Below the pieces are notes generated by a model. It was not told the DNA's origin. It worked only from the letters and a program-made list of their open reading frames with translations, and did not search any database. DNA of 64,000 nucleotides. Origin: a virus. This document shows, piece by piece, positions 36,754 to 46,147 of the stretch. The stretch lies in IMG/VR virus record IMGVR_UViG_3300002053_000019, positions 18,958 to 82,957 of that record. One strand, given 5' to 3'. Each line of letters starts with the position of its first letter. Positions within the stretch are counted from its first letter, which is position 1. A program made the translations under genes and the position numbers.

Positions 36754-37848
36754 ATGTTAGAAACACAAATCGAAGCTATTCATTATAAGAATAGATTGGA
36801 AGATATTGACTTTACAAAGAAACTTAAAGTAGCAATCGTGGCTGGAGATCGTTCTGGCCCATTTTACCACGACTATGGAGTCCCCATCCCTTTCTTTCAA
36901 AGCGTGACAGGATTAGAATTTACATGCTTTGATGCTTTAAACCCCCTCGTACAGAAAGGCCATGATATTATCCAGTTCCAAAGACAGTACTCTCCTGAAT
37001 CCTGTATGATACTTAGAAAACTGCGGGAAGAAGGGGTAGTTACTATGGCTTTGGTGGATGATAATGTCTGGGAACTTCCAGATACTAATCCTGCTAAAGC
37101 GACCTATCAAGGAGATATACTGGAGCGTTATCAATTAATCTTATCCGAGACGCATTCCATATGTACATCTACGCCCTACCTAAAACAGCTTATCAAACCA
37201 TTTAATCCGAATGTCTACATATGGAGAAATCTTGTAGACCCCTCCATCGCACAATTCCGCTATTTCGACAGAGATAATCCAGAAGAAATAAGGATTGGCT
37301 GGACTCTCACTATCCATCACGCTGGGGATGCTGGAATTGCTATGCCTGCTCTAGTGGACATTTGCAGAAAGTATCCTCAAGTAAAGCTTATATTCATGGG
37401 ATGGATGCCGCCTTACATAGTGCAGAATGTACCAAAAGAAAGATATGAGTATTATGACTTTGTGCCAGTAGATGCCTTTTATGCTTGCTTTGGTTCATTG
37501 GATTTTGATATAGGCATTGCTCCATTAGAGGATAACGGATTCAATTGGGGCAAAACAGCTAGGAAGATGCAGGAATACGCTATTTTGAAGATTCCTGCTA
37601 TTGTATCCCCTGTTAGGCCATATGACGAATGGAGTGATGGAGATACTTGCTTGAAACCAAAAGATAATACACATGCGAATTGGGTTAAGGCATTAAGTAG
37701 AATGATTGAGGAAAAAGAACTTAGAGAGAAATTAGTAGAGAATGCATACATCCAAGTAATGGAAAATCATGATATAAATAAATACATTTTTGAGAGGGCA
37801 ATCCCCTACTATGAAACATATGAGAAAGTTCAAAAAGGAGAATTATAA
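36754..37848 (+). CDS. GT-B glycosyltransferase
   Basis: The 364-residue protein has the two-lobed pattern of GT4-like enzymes: an N-terminal domain (KVAIVAGDRSGPFYHDYG), then RIGWTLTIHHAGDAG, KLIFMGWMPP and the C-terminal sugar-nucleotide region (DIGIAPLEDNGFNWGKTARKM) with a catalytic-type acidic residue. The preceding AAAGGAGA gives a good start. It opens the cassette and is coupled to the next gene. The donor and acceptor are unknown. Confidence 0.75.
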   Translation: MLETQIEAIHYKNRLEDIDFTKKLKVAIVAGDRSGPFYHDYGVPIPFFQSVTGLEFTCFDALNPLVQKGHDIIQFQRQYSPESCMILRKLREEGVVTMALVDDNVWELPDTNPAKATYQGDILERYQLILSETHSICTSTPYLKQLIKPFNPNVYIWRNLVDPSIAQFRYFDRDNPEEIRIGWTLTIHHAGDAGIAMPALVDICRKYPQVKLIFMGWMPPYIVQNVPKERYEYYDFVPVDAFYACFGSLDFDIGIAPLEDNGFNWGKTARKMQEYAILKIPAIVSPVRPYDEWSDGDTCLKPKDNTHANWVKALSRMIEEKELREKLVENAYIQVMENHDINKYIFERAIPYYETYEKVQKGEL

Positions 37849-39995
37849 TGGGAGATGCAAAACGTAGAGAACAAGCAGGACAGATGCCTTGGCAGCGCCC
37901 TCAAGAAGGCCCTCGCCATCTGCCGCCAAATATAACTCCAGGGCAAATAGTACCTTCTGGGCATAAAGTAATAGCATTTTTAGCCCCAGCTTTAGATTGT
38001 TGTACGGAGAAAATTATAGGAGAAATGGCTCCTTACTGGCAGAAAGATAAATATTTTACTGTAGTGGTAAATGAAAAGAAGTGCAAAGAAGTGTTAAAAT
38101 TTATGCCGCATATAGTGGTACTATTTCGCGTGGCCACGAAACAGATCCAAATTCCAGAGGTTCAAGAAATTGGTGGGTTTGTAAAACACATGCAAGGATT
38201 AGGGGTTAAAGTATTTTATTATATAGATGACTTACTCATTAATGCAAATAAGGGAGCCCCCATGTTCCTAGCATCTTTATGTGACGAAATAATCGTAGCC
38301 ACAGATCGGCTCAAACAAATATTTAGAACTAATATAGGGCTCAAGCCTATTAATATAATTAAAACACATATAGATTTACCAGCTATAGATTCTTTTCCAA
38401 GATCTCCATTAGTTCCATTTAGTGGATATAATATTTTAATGTCAAGCTCTGGTAGAATTGGAACGCTTATGATGATGCGTATTATGGATTATATGAACCA
38501 ACACCCAGAGAAATATAAAGATGTGAATATGTTATTCATAGCTGGTGGGGTATCACAAATTCGAAGTGTTGTGAATAAATTTAGGAATATCAAAAAGCAT
38601 TATTTCGAATTTATGCCGTCACGAGATTTCTATAGTGTATGTAAAAGTGTGGACTTAATTCTATCTCCAGGAGAAATAGGAGACCTAGATTATATGATTC
38701 CAAGAGAGCAGCAACAGGCGTGGTTGGATTCAAAAAGCTGTTTGAAATATACACTAGCAGGAGCCGCCGGAATTCCTTGTATTGCAAGTAGAAAACAAGC
38801 AGAATACGCATCTGCTATTAAGCACGGAGAGACAGGGTTCTTAGCCGATTCTCTAGAAGAATGGATGAGATATATTGATTTATGTCATGAAGATAAAGAA
38901 GCGGCTACGAAGATCGGAGAAGCTGCTAGGAAGGATATGGAGGATAATTGGAATATTACGAAAAGAGCTAATGATTTCTTAGATGTCCTTACTGGAAGAC
39001 AAAGGCCTGGAATTAATACTAATAAGATATGGCTTCCATTGTATGGAGGCGGAGGACCAGGAACTTTCTCCAGTGTAATGCATAAGTACGTCCCACAAAT
39101 AGATTCTAAATGGGAAACTGTAGAATTTCTTTCCGATCCAGTACAGGCTGCAATTGTTGTTGCATATATAGGTGCACCTGCGGCCATAAAGAAGAAGGAA
39201 GAAAATTCATCTATAAAATTAATATCTAGAGTAGATGGACTGCCTTATAATCTGGATACTGGAGAATTGCAGATGGAACACTTGAATATTATGCAAGAAG
39301 TAATGCACAAAGCAGATATAATAGTATATCAAAGCGAATTTTGCAAAAGAGCATGGGCTCCTTATACTAAAGGGATTGCGACTCCGTCTACTATAATTCC
39401 TAATGGAGTAGATAGAGAGATATTTTCTCCAGAAGGAGAAAAGTTCCCTATGGATAAAACAAAGTTCAATATACTACACGTGAACTATTCCACCTTTCAG
39501 CATAAGAGAAAGGATCTGTTAGAGGATATTATTAAATATGCCGGAGAGAATTTGCCCAATGTCCACTTTACTTTAGTGGGACAGTATATAGATACTACGA
39601 TCATCAAAGACATGCAGAAATGGGCAGCTTATGATAATGTCACCTATATTGGAACAATCACTGGACAGTATGAAGCAGCACGTAGAAAGTTAGCTAGTCT
39701 ATACCGTGCAGCTGACGCCCTACTTTTTACCTCCAAGATGGAGGGAAGTCCAAATACCGCATTAGAAGCTTTTGGATGTGGACTACCAATCATATATAAC
39801 ACAGAGGCTGATATAATCCCAGAGTTACAGGGAGAGACTGGATTTGGATTTCACGATGCAGAATCTTTTGAGCAGATTGTTAGAAATTGGGATACTAAAT
39901 TGATTGAATTTATTAAGAAAGAGAAATTACCTAAACTGGCAGTGAAATACTCTGCGGAGAATATGGTGAAAGCTTATCTGGAGATCCTTAAATGA
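37848..39995 (+). CDS. two-domain GT-B glycosyltransferase
   Basis: This 715-residue protein holds two glycosyltransferase modules. The N-terminal one (about 40-390) has 'YYIDDLLINANKG', 'LILSPGEIGD' and 'LAGAAGIPCIASRKQAEYAS'. The C-terminal one (about 450-715) has a GT4 core: IIPNGVDREIFSP, HVNYSTFQHKRKD, then EGSPNTALE with the E-x7-E pair at about 632 and 640. Such double enzymes often add two sugars in sequence. ATGA overlap links it to the methyltransferase after it. Confidence 0.75.
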   Translation: MGDAKRREQAGQMPWQRPQEGPRHLPPNITPGQIVPSGHKVIAFLAPALDCCTEKIIGEMAPYWQKDKYFTVVVNEKKCKEVLKFMPHIVVLFRVATKQIQIPEVQEIGGFVKHMQGLGVKVFYYIDDLLINANKGAPMFLASLCDEIIVATDRLKQIFRTNIGLKPINIIKTHIDLPAIDSFPRSPLVPFSGYNILMSSSGRIGTLMMMRIMDYMNQHPEKYKDVNMLFIAGGVSQIRSVVNKFRNIKKHYFEFMPSRDFYSVCKSVDLILSPGEIGDLDYMIPREQQQAWLDSKSCLKYTLAGAAGIPCIASRKQAEYASAIKHGETGFLADSLEEWMRYIDLCHEDKEAATKIGEAARKDMEDNWNITKRANDFLDVLTGRQRPGINTNKIWLPLYGGGGPGTFSSVMHKYVPQIDSKWETVEFLSDPVQAAIVVAYIGAPAAIKKKEENSSIKLISRVDGLPYNLDTGELQMEHLNIMQEVMHKADIIVYQSEFCKRAWAPYTKGIATPSTIIPNGVDREIFSPEGEKFPMDKTKFNILHVNYSTFQHKRKDLLEDIIKYAGENLPNVHFTLVGQYIDTTIIKDMQKWAAYDNVTYIGTITGQYEAARRKLASLYRAADALLFTSKMEGSPNTALEAFGCGLPIIYNTEADIIPELQGETGFGFHDAESFEQIVRNWDTKLIEFIKKEKLPKLAVKYSAENMVKAYLEILK

Positions 39996-40528
39996 AGATA
40001 GATCTAGGCGGCGGGCTGCGCTCTAGAAGAGGTTATGTTAATTTTGATATTATAGAGGCACCCACCGTAGATGTAAGATGTGATCTTAGAAATGGAATTC
40101 CATGTAAAGATGAATCTGTGGAAGGTATAATTACACTGGAATTTCTAGAACATCTTACTAAATCAGAAGCAGAATTGTTATTGAAAGAATGCTATAGAGT
40201 ACTTAAGAAGGGAGGAGAACTAATAATAAGTTGTCCAGATTTCTTAGGCACCATAAGAGCTTTTAGTATCGCATATGACAACCGCCAAATCCGATATCTT
40301 TATACACAGATATATGGAGGGCAAACTACTCCATATGATTTTCATAAAAGTGGTTGGATATTACCAGAATTAGCCATACTCCTTTCCAACATTGGATTTA
40401 CAGATATAGAAGATTGTAAACTAGAATTTCTCAGACAATGCAAAAGAGATCCTGAATTTCCAGGAGGACGCCCATTTACTGCTGAAGAATTTGCTGATAT
40501 CAAGCTTAATATAAAGGCTATAAAATGA
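39992..40528 (+). CDS. SAM-dependent methyltransferase 1
   Basis: The 178-residue class I methyltransferase starts KIDLGGGLRSRRGYVNFDI, the SAM-binding motif I region. Next are DVRCDL, LEFLEHL and YRVLKKGGELIISCPD, typical of the family. It overlaps both neighbours by ATGA. In this context it probably methylates a sugar or a sugar acid in the glycan built by the cassette. The substrate is not shown by the sequence. Confidence 0.75.
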   Translation: MKIDLGGGLRSRRGYVNFDIIEAPTVDVRCDLRNGIPCKDESVEGIITLEFLEHLTKSEAELLLKECYRVLKKGGELIISCPDFLGTIRAFSIAYDNRQIRYLYTQIYGGQTTPYDFHKSGWILPELAILLSNIGFTDIEDCKLEFLRQCKRDPEFPGGRPFTAEEFADIKLNIKAIK

Positions 40529-41364
40529 AACCATTAATCATTATTCAGATACTTGGACGCGGAGAAACCGCTAGTAAATGCTTTAATCTATTAAATCGAA
40601 ATACGAAGCGGGAAGAATATGAATTATGTATTGTAGATCAGGATGCTACTGAAAAGGCGAAGAAAGCAATACAGGAAGTTAGTCCAGATTATAAAATAAC
40701 TAGGGAATTTAATTCTGGGATTGTATTTGGTATTAATGAGGCCGCTGCTAAGTTTAGAAAACCTGGACAATCTATCATTAAGATAGATGACGACGTACAT
40801 ATTCTATCTGATACTTGGTTAGAATTATTTAATAAAGTATTAGCTACACCTAAAATAGGATCTTGTCTGGGGAGACGTCCTACATTCTTTATAGATGCTC
40901 CAGAAAGATTCCCATTATATATAAAGATGCCCAAATATGAAATAGATGGAATATGGGTCGAAGAACCCATAAATGGATTAGTCGGTTGCTGGTGGGCTAT
41001 AGGAGGTGATGTCCTGGATAAGTTAGGATATTTAAATGAGGCAACACAGAATGATGATATGGATTATTTTATTAGGATGAAGGCATTGGGCTGGAAATCG
41101 GTATATATTCCAGATGCTATTTGTTACCAGCCATTTGATGAGCCAATAGATCATCCTACTTATGGAATCGTTAGAAAGCTTGTTAGCCAACAATCTACAC
41201 TCGCCCAAAATTACTATTCAATTTATAACTCTGGACAATTATTATATCTTCCTAGTATATTCGATAACAATGGAGATAATCTATTTTATCTTAAAGAAGC
41301 TCAAAAGATGTATAAGGAGTATGAAAATGAGACTAAGCGATGCCGTACAAAAGGCATTGAATGA
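40525..41364 (+). CDS. GT-A (GT2-like) glycosyltransferase
   Basis: This is a 279-residue protein. The IKIDDDVHILSDTWLELF stretch (about 90-107) carries the DxD-type acidic motif of GT-A enzymes. ELCIVDQDATEKAKKAI and a later WWAIGGDVLDKLGYL...DMDYFIRMKALGW match the GT2 fold's acceptor region. It overlaps the methyltransferase genes on both sides. It is probably the sugar transferase for one residue of the cassette glycan. Confidence 0.75.
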   Translation: MKPLIIIQILGRGETASKCFNLLNRNTKREEYELCIVDQDATEKAKKAIQEVSPDYKITREFNSGIVFGINEAAAKFRKPGQSIIKIDDDVHILSDTWLELFNKVLATPKIGSCLGRRPTFFIDAPERFPLYIKMPKYEIDGIWVEEPINGLVGCWWAIGGDVLDKLGYLNEATQNDDMDYFIRMKALGWKSVYIPDAICYQPFDEPIDHPTYGIVRKLVSQQSTLAQNYYSIYNSGQLLYLPSIFDNNGDNLFYLKEAQKMYKEYENETKRCRTKGIE

Positions 41365-41860
41365 AAATAGAAAAATAAATATTGATATTGGCTGTGGCCC
41401 AAAACCTGTACAAGGGTTTTTTGGGATTGACATGCAGGAGGATCTACATCCAGATATAGTTTGTAACCTTGAGAAAGAGAAGCTTCCTCTACCAGATAAT
41501 TCTGTTGGAGCAGTTTATTCCTGCTATTTTCTGGAACATATAAATAATGTGTTGGATATTATGGATGAGATTTGGAGAGTCACAGTTCCAGGAGCGTTAA
41601 CAATTATTATAGTTCCACATTGGGCATGGGACGGACAGCATAAGGATCCCACACACAAAACGACATTTAGTGAAGACAGTTATAAATATTGGGATTCTAG
41701 AGATGTGTCAGTTCCACACTATGGGCATGTGTCTAAATTTGATTTAGTCGATTTGAAGTTTAGGTTTGCTCCTTGGGCAACGGATGAGCATAAGGCTACA
41801 TCTAAAATGTATAGAAATGTAATAGAAAATATGACTTTTATATTAAGGACAGTAAAATGA
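41327..41860 (+). CDS. SAM-dependent methyltransferase 2
   Basis: The start at 41327 lies seven bases after AAGGAG inside the previous gene, giving 177 residues; earlier in-frame starts would overlap it more deeply. Motif I is INIDIGCGPKPVQGFFGIDM, followed by DIVCNLEKEKLPLPD, YFLEHINNVLDIMDEIWRV and PGALTIIIVPH. The conserved core is similar to that of methyltransferase 1, but the C-terminal part differs. It probably modifies a sugar or lipid-linked intermediate. Confidence 0.75.
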   Translation: MRLSDAVQKALNENRKINIDIGCGPKPVQGFFGIDMQEDLHPDIVCNLEKEKLPLPDNSVGAVYSCYFLEHINNVLDIMDEIWRVTVPGALTIIIVPHWAWDGQHKDPTHKTTFSEDSYKYWDSRDVSVPHYGHVSKFDLVDLKFRFAPWATDEHKATSKMYRNVIENMTFILRTVK

Positions 41861-44130
41861 AAATATTATGGTTCCCAATTGGGGATATCAATACGGCTAG
41901 TACTAGAATTATGTGTTATCTACCATCCGCTTGGTTAAACAAGAATGGAATACAATCAGATGTATTCTCTGGAATAGAAGATGCCAAAGAATATGATATA
42001 TTGATTTTCCAGAAAGTATATGATAACTCATTCCAGGATTTAGCAAAAGAGATGAAAAGTTTAGGAAAGAAGATCATATATATTATTGATGATTTATACG
42101 AAGAAGGCTTTCCGATGGCCAAGATGGCCGATATCGTAGTTTGTGGATCTGATTATATAAAAGAGTGGATTCGCCCATTTACTAAGGCTGAACTCCATGT
42201 AATGGATGATGCATATGAAACTCCTAAAGATCTGTGTAAGAAGTCATACGATCCGAAAGATAGATTAAAGGTGACTTGGTTCGGAACGTTGTTACACTTT
42301 CCACAGGCGGAAGAGATGCGTCCAATCATCGAACAATTAGGATTCAAATATGAGACCATTACAGCACATGCGCAAGCGACAAAGCGATGGAGTTTGGACA
42401 CTATTTGGGATGACCTATTAAATACTGATGTTATAATCATTCCATTCTTAGGTGAGCTGCCTCCATATGAATTAGCTAAAGGGAATAATCGACTCACCCA
42501 ATCAATGGTTTTAGGCCTACCAGTGGTAACTTCCCCTATTCCGGCGTATCTGCCAATTATTAAACAGGGGAAAAACGGATTTATTTGTTATAATAATACT
42601 AAAGAAGATTTTGTCAACTATTTGACATTATTGAAAGATCACACCTTACGTTCAAAAATAGGAGCACGAGCTAGGTTAGACGTAATAGAAGAATATTCCA
42701 TTGATTCCATTGGGAAAAGATGGTTAAAGATTCTGAACAATGTAAAGCATATACCAACTAAGAAGAGTAAAGGTTCAGTACTTTTGTATTACCCTGAAGT
42801 ATCATATATAAAAACTCCAGGGCTACACAGAGCACCATATTCTACACTAAGTATAGCACAGCCATTAATAGATGAGGGGTATGAAGTAGATCTATTTGAT
42901 GCAAGAGTGGACGATGTGCGCCTGTTAAATAATTATCTATCGAAAAAGCCCATCTTTATAGGAGTTAGCAGTCTAATTGGACAACAGCTAAGAGATGCTG
43001 GAAATTTTGCTAGGTACATAAAATCATTGAACTTACCTACTCCAATAGTTTGGGGAGGCTGGGCAGCGTCCTTGATTCCAGAGGATTTGATAAAAGAGTC
43101 ATTTGTAGATATTGTGGCTAAAGGGCAGTTTGAGCATCGGATAAATAACCTAATAGAGGATATCCAATCTGGAGAAAAGTCTTGTCCTGGCGCACTGTGG
43201 AAGGCTGCAGATGGTAATTTGACGGATACTGGAGCCCCCTCTTTACCAGACAAGCTTAGCAAGGCTCCCGTAGAATTGCTAGATTTAGATAAGTATGGCC
43301 CTTATTGGGGGTTTTTGACTAGCCTAGGTTGCTATATGCGATGTAAATTCTGTAGTGGGGCATCTATCTGGAACAGGAAATACAGATGTAAGGACATAGA
43401 TGATGTCATCCAAGAGTTAATATACGTCATTAAGACTAAAAAGCATGTGATACATTTAAATCTAGATGATGATGAATTCTTTTGGAATAAGAAGAGGGTC
43501 ATAGAATTCTGTGAGAAATGGATAAATACTAAATTAAATCGTTTTCCTATATCTACGTTAGTTCACGTCCGAGCCGCTTTGACATATCCTAATGATTTGT
43601 ACCATTTAATGCATAGAGCCGGAATTAGAGAGGTACTAATAGGGGCGGAAAGCGGAAGCCAGACAATCCTAGATAGGCTAGATAAACGACAAACTAAAGA
43701 TCATGTTTTACAGTTCGTTGAAAAGATCACTCAATTTGGGATGATTCCTGATTTATCTACTATGACTGGATTTCCTGATTCTGATGAGATAGGAGATTTT
43801 AAAGAAACTATCTTAATGTTGCAAGAAGCTTATCGGATTAATCCACATATGAAGTTCAAGTTGTTTTGGGTAAGGCCCTATCCAGGTGCCGGATTATTTG
43901 AAGACTTTAAGGCACAGGGTTATAGGATGCCACAAACATTTAAGGAATGGACTGAGTATACCTTACGCTACACCCCATCTTGGGTGAGTAGAGAATTATC
44001 GGATATGGTAAATTTCTTTTTAGCTAAATACTTACCAGAACATGGATGGGTATTTACATGGGATAACTTTATTAATGAGTTTTGGAGATGTAGGGAACTA
44101 GATCAAATACCAATACAGAGAGGAATGTAA
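41857..44130 (+). CDS. fusion: glycosyltransferase + B12-binding + radical SAM
   Basis: This is a 757-residue protein. Residues 1-295 are a GT4-like glycosyltransferase ('FSGIEDAKEYDILIFQKVYD', 'IIIPFLGELPPYELAKGNNR', QSMVLGLPVVTS). Residues about 307-450 look like a cobalamin-binding domain ('GVSSLIGQQLRDAGNFARY'). The radical SAM core starts with C492-x3-C496-x2-C499 (GCYMRCKFC), and GAESGSQTILDRLD is typical of B12-dependent radical SAM enzymes. No frame break was seen, so the fusion is real in this sequence. It may methylate or rearrange the sugar it transfers. Confidence 0.75.
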   Translation: MKILWFPIGDINTASTRIMCYLPSAWLNKNGIQSDVFSGIEDAKEYDILIFQKVYDNSFQDLAKEMKSLGKKIIYIIDDLYEEGFPMAKMADIVVCGSDYIKEWIRPFTKAELHVMDDAYETPKDLCKKSYDPKDRLKVTWFGTLLHFPQAEEMRPIIEQLGFKYETITAHAQATKRWSLDTIWDDLLNTDVIIIPFLGELPPYELAKGNNRLTQSMVLGLPVVTSPIPAYLPIIKQGKNGFICYNNTKEDFVNYLTLLKDHTLRSKIGARARLDVIEEYSIDSIGKRWLKILNNVKHIPTKKSKGSVLLYYPEVSYIKTPGLHRAPYSTLSIAQPLIDEGYEVDLFDARVDDVRLLNNYLSKKPIFIGVSSLIGQQLRDAGNFARYIKSLNLPTPIVWGGWAASLIPEDLIKESFVDIVAKGQFEHRINNLIEDIQSGEKSCPGALWKAADGNLTDTGAPSLPDKLSKAPVELLDLDKYGPYWGFLTSLGCYMRCKFCSGASIWNRKYRCKDIDDVIQELIYVIKTKKHVIHLNLDDDEFFWNKKRVIEFCEKWINTKLNRFPISTLVHVRAALTYPNDLYHLMHRAGIREVLIGAESGSQTILDRLDKRQTKDHVLQFVEKITQFGMIPDLSTMTGFPDSDEIGDFKETILMLQEAYRINPHMKFKLFWVRPYPGAGLFEDFKAQGYRMPQTFKEWTEYTLRYTPSWVSRELSDMVNFFLAKYLPEHGWVFTWDNFINEFWRCRELDQIPIQRGM

Positions 44131-44143
44131 GGAGGTGTTTTAA

Positions 44144-44662
44144 ATGGTAGTAAAAACTAATAGATTAAATATGCGCCCCCTCAAAGATGAGGACGTAGAA
44201 CTGATCCGGCAATGGAGAAATAATCATAGAGATTCTTTCTTTGATGCATCTGAGATTACTAAAGAGATGCAAAGAGCATGGTATCAAAGATATAAAGAAA
44301 CCGATGGGAAAGATCAGATGTTTATTATGTGCCTGAAAGATGGTACTGCTATCGGACAGGTCGCTATCTACAATATCAATGTAGCGGATAGAAATGCTGA
44401 TTTTGGAAGATTCCTTTTACTTGAAGAATATAGAGGGCATGGTTATGCTGAAGAATGTGTGAAAGGAATGATGGAATATTGTTTTGAAACCCTTCGGCTT
44501 TATAAGGTTAAGATCCAGGTACACTTGGATAATATAGACGCTATTGCTATATATGCAAGATCTGGATTCAAAACTACTACAAGACCAATCCTTTATATGG
44601 AGAGGGTCAATCCTAATTATGATTGGAAGAAGCCTATAACAATCGCAGGAGAGAAAGAATGA
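44144..44662 (+). CDS. GNAT N-acetyltransferase
   Basis: The 172-residue protein resembles RimJ/RimL and sugar-modifying GNAT enzymes. It has RPLKDEDVELIRQWRNNHRD at the start, GQVAIYNINVADRNADFGRF, then EEYRGHGYAEECVKGMMEY with the acetyl-CoA loop. It ends IYARSGFKTTTR. AGGAGGTG precedes it. Next to the aminotransferase, it most likely acetylates an amino sugar, as PseH-type enzymes do in surface glycan synthesis. Confidence 0.75.
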   Translation: MVVKTNRLNMRPLKDEDVELIRQWRNNHRDSFFDASEITKEMQRAWYQRYKETDGKDQMFIMCLKDGTAIGQVAIYNINVADRNADFGRFLLLEEYRGHGYAEECVKGMMEYCFETLRLYKVKIQVHLDNIDAIAIYARSGFKTTTRPILYMERVNPNYDWKKPITIAGEKE

Positions 44663-45774
44663 GACAAGTTACTTTATTCAAAAGCCTTATTTGTCCAGAA
44701 GCACATGAACGAGTTAAGAAAGTATTAGAAAGTGGGTGGATAGGACAAGGGCCTGTTGTTAAGGAATTTGAGGAGGCTTTCGCAGGATATATTGGGACCA
44801 AATACGCAGTAGCCACAAATTCTGGCACGGAAGCTCTGAGAATAGCTGTACTTTCTATGGGCCTGAAGCCTGGAACTAAGGTATTAACCACTCCGAATAC
44901 CTTCGTATCTACTAACCATGTCTTGTTGCAGAGTGGCCTAGAGCCTATATTCTGTGATATAGATCCTAGTAATGGTAATATTGATGTGGAATCTGTATAC
45001 TATATGCTTAGAAATACTCCTGATATAAAAGGAATTATGATAGTCCATTATTCAGGAATACCAGTGGATCTAGAACAAGTCTATGACTTAGCAAAAGAGT
45101 ATGGAGCAAAGGTAATTGAAGATTGTGCACATGCCGCTGGTGCCGAATACCATAAAAGGAAGATAGGTACGAATGCCACGTTTGCCTGTTTCTCTTTCGC
45201 GGCTGTAAAGAACTTGACAACTGGTGATGGTGGCATGTTTCTAACTAATGATGAGAAAATCTATGAGAAGGCAAGGATGATTAGTTGGATGGGAATTGAT
45301 AAATCCACCGCTTCTAGAACTACAGATAAGGTCTATCAATGGGGATATAATGTTCCGTATTTAGGGACGAAATCCAATATGACTGATATTACTGCCGCAA
45401 TTGGGGTAGAGCAGTTGAAGCATTTAGATGAATGGAATAATCATCGGACAAAGATCAGAAACTGGTACGTAGAACATTCTCCAAAGGGATTACGGTTCTC
45501 ACCAGAATACCAGGATCGTAAATCTGCTAATCATTTCGTATTTTTACGGACTCTATATAAGACTAATCTGGTTAAATATTTGAGAGATAATGGAGTCCAG
45601 ACAGGATTCCATTATAGGTCTAATCTGGATTATCCTATGTATGAGAAATGCAAACACGATACTCAAACTGGCATGGCAGAATGGACTAGTACTGCGATTA
45701 GTATGCCTACACATCTTTATATGACAGAAGAAGATGTTGTATATATAACAGATAAAATAAAGGAGTTTATGTAA
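44659..45774 (+). CDS. DegT/DnrJ/EryC1-type sugar aminotransferase
   Basis: This 371-residue PLP enzyme is predicted to place an amino group on a keto-sugar nucleotide. NSGTEALRIAVLSMGLKPG, EDCAHAAGAEY and FSFAAVKNLTTGDGG are family motifs; the PLP lysine is at about residue 184. The ATG at 44659 lies after GGAGAG, in ATGA overlap with the GNAT gene. The pair GNAT/DegT suggests synthesis of an N-acetylated aminodeoxy sugar. No dehydratase is visible, so the keto sugar must come from the host or from genes outside the window. Confidence 0.85.
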   Translation: MRQVTLFKSLICPEAHERVKKVLESGWIGQGPVVKEFEEAFAGYIGTKYAVATNSGTEALRIAVLSMGLKPGTKVLTTPNTFVSTNHVLLQSGLEPIFCDIDPSNGNIDVESVYYMLRNTPDIKGIMIVHYSGIPVDLEQVYDLAKEYGAKVIEDCAHAAGAEYHKRKIGTNATFACFSFAAVKNLTTGDGGMFLTNDEKIYEKARMISWMGIDKSTASRTTDKVYQWGYNVPYLGTKSNMTDITAAIGVEQLKHLDEWNNHRTKIRNWYVEHSPKGLRFSPEYQDRKSANHFVFLRTLYKTNLVKYLRDNGVQTGFHYRSNLDYPMYEKCKHDTQTGMAEWTSTAISMPTHLYMTEEDVVYITDKIKEFM

Positions 45775-46136
45775 TGGAATGGGACTTTTTTCCAGAAGAG
45801 GAATTAAAATGTAAATGTGGTTGTGGCGAGTGTGATATGGATGAGGACTTCATGAAAAGACTCATCGAGGCCAGAAAAATAGCGGATATCCCTTTCGTCA
45901 TTACGTCTGGATATAGGTGCGCCCACCATGATTCTATGGTAAGCGGAGCGGGTAATCACTCGCAGGGCAAGGCCGTAGACATAAAGTGTATACGTAATTA
46001 TAACGATAAAAGATTCAAGATTATTGATGCGTTGTTGAAGGCGGGGTTTGTACGAATAGGAATCGCCCAAGATTTTATTCATGTCGACTCTTGTACAGAT
46101 AAAACGCAGAAATTGATGTGGCTATATTCAGAATAG
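45774..46136 (+). CDS. M15-type peptidoglycan peptidase (endolysin)
   Basis: The 120-residue protein has the zinc-peptidase pattern of M15 family D-Ala-D-Ala/L-Ala-D-Glu enzymes: SGYRCAHHDSMV, NHSQGKAVDI with His62 and Asp69, and FIHVD with His103. The KCKCGCG start is also typical. It has no signal peptide and no binding domain, so it probably needs a holin for access to the wall. It overlaps the aminotransferase stop (TAATG) and is followed by the holin gene. Confidence 0.85.
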   Translation: MEWDFFPEEELKCKCGCGECDMDEDFMKRLIEARKIADIPFVITSGYRCAHHDSMVSGAGNHSQGKAVDIKCIRNYNDKRFKIIDALLKAGFVRIGIAQDFIHVDSCTDKTQKLMWLYSE

Positions 46137-46147
46137 GAGGTGAGATT

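Noticed and set aside
41162-41326. N-terminal extension of methyltransferase 2
   Set aside because: It overlaps the GT2 gene for 200 bases with no family pattern, while AAGGAG at 41314-41319 supports the start at 41327.
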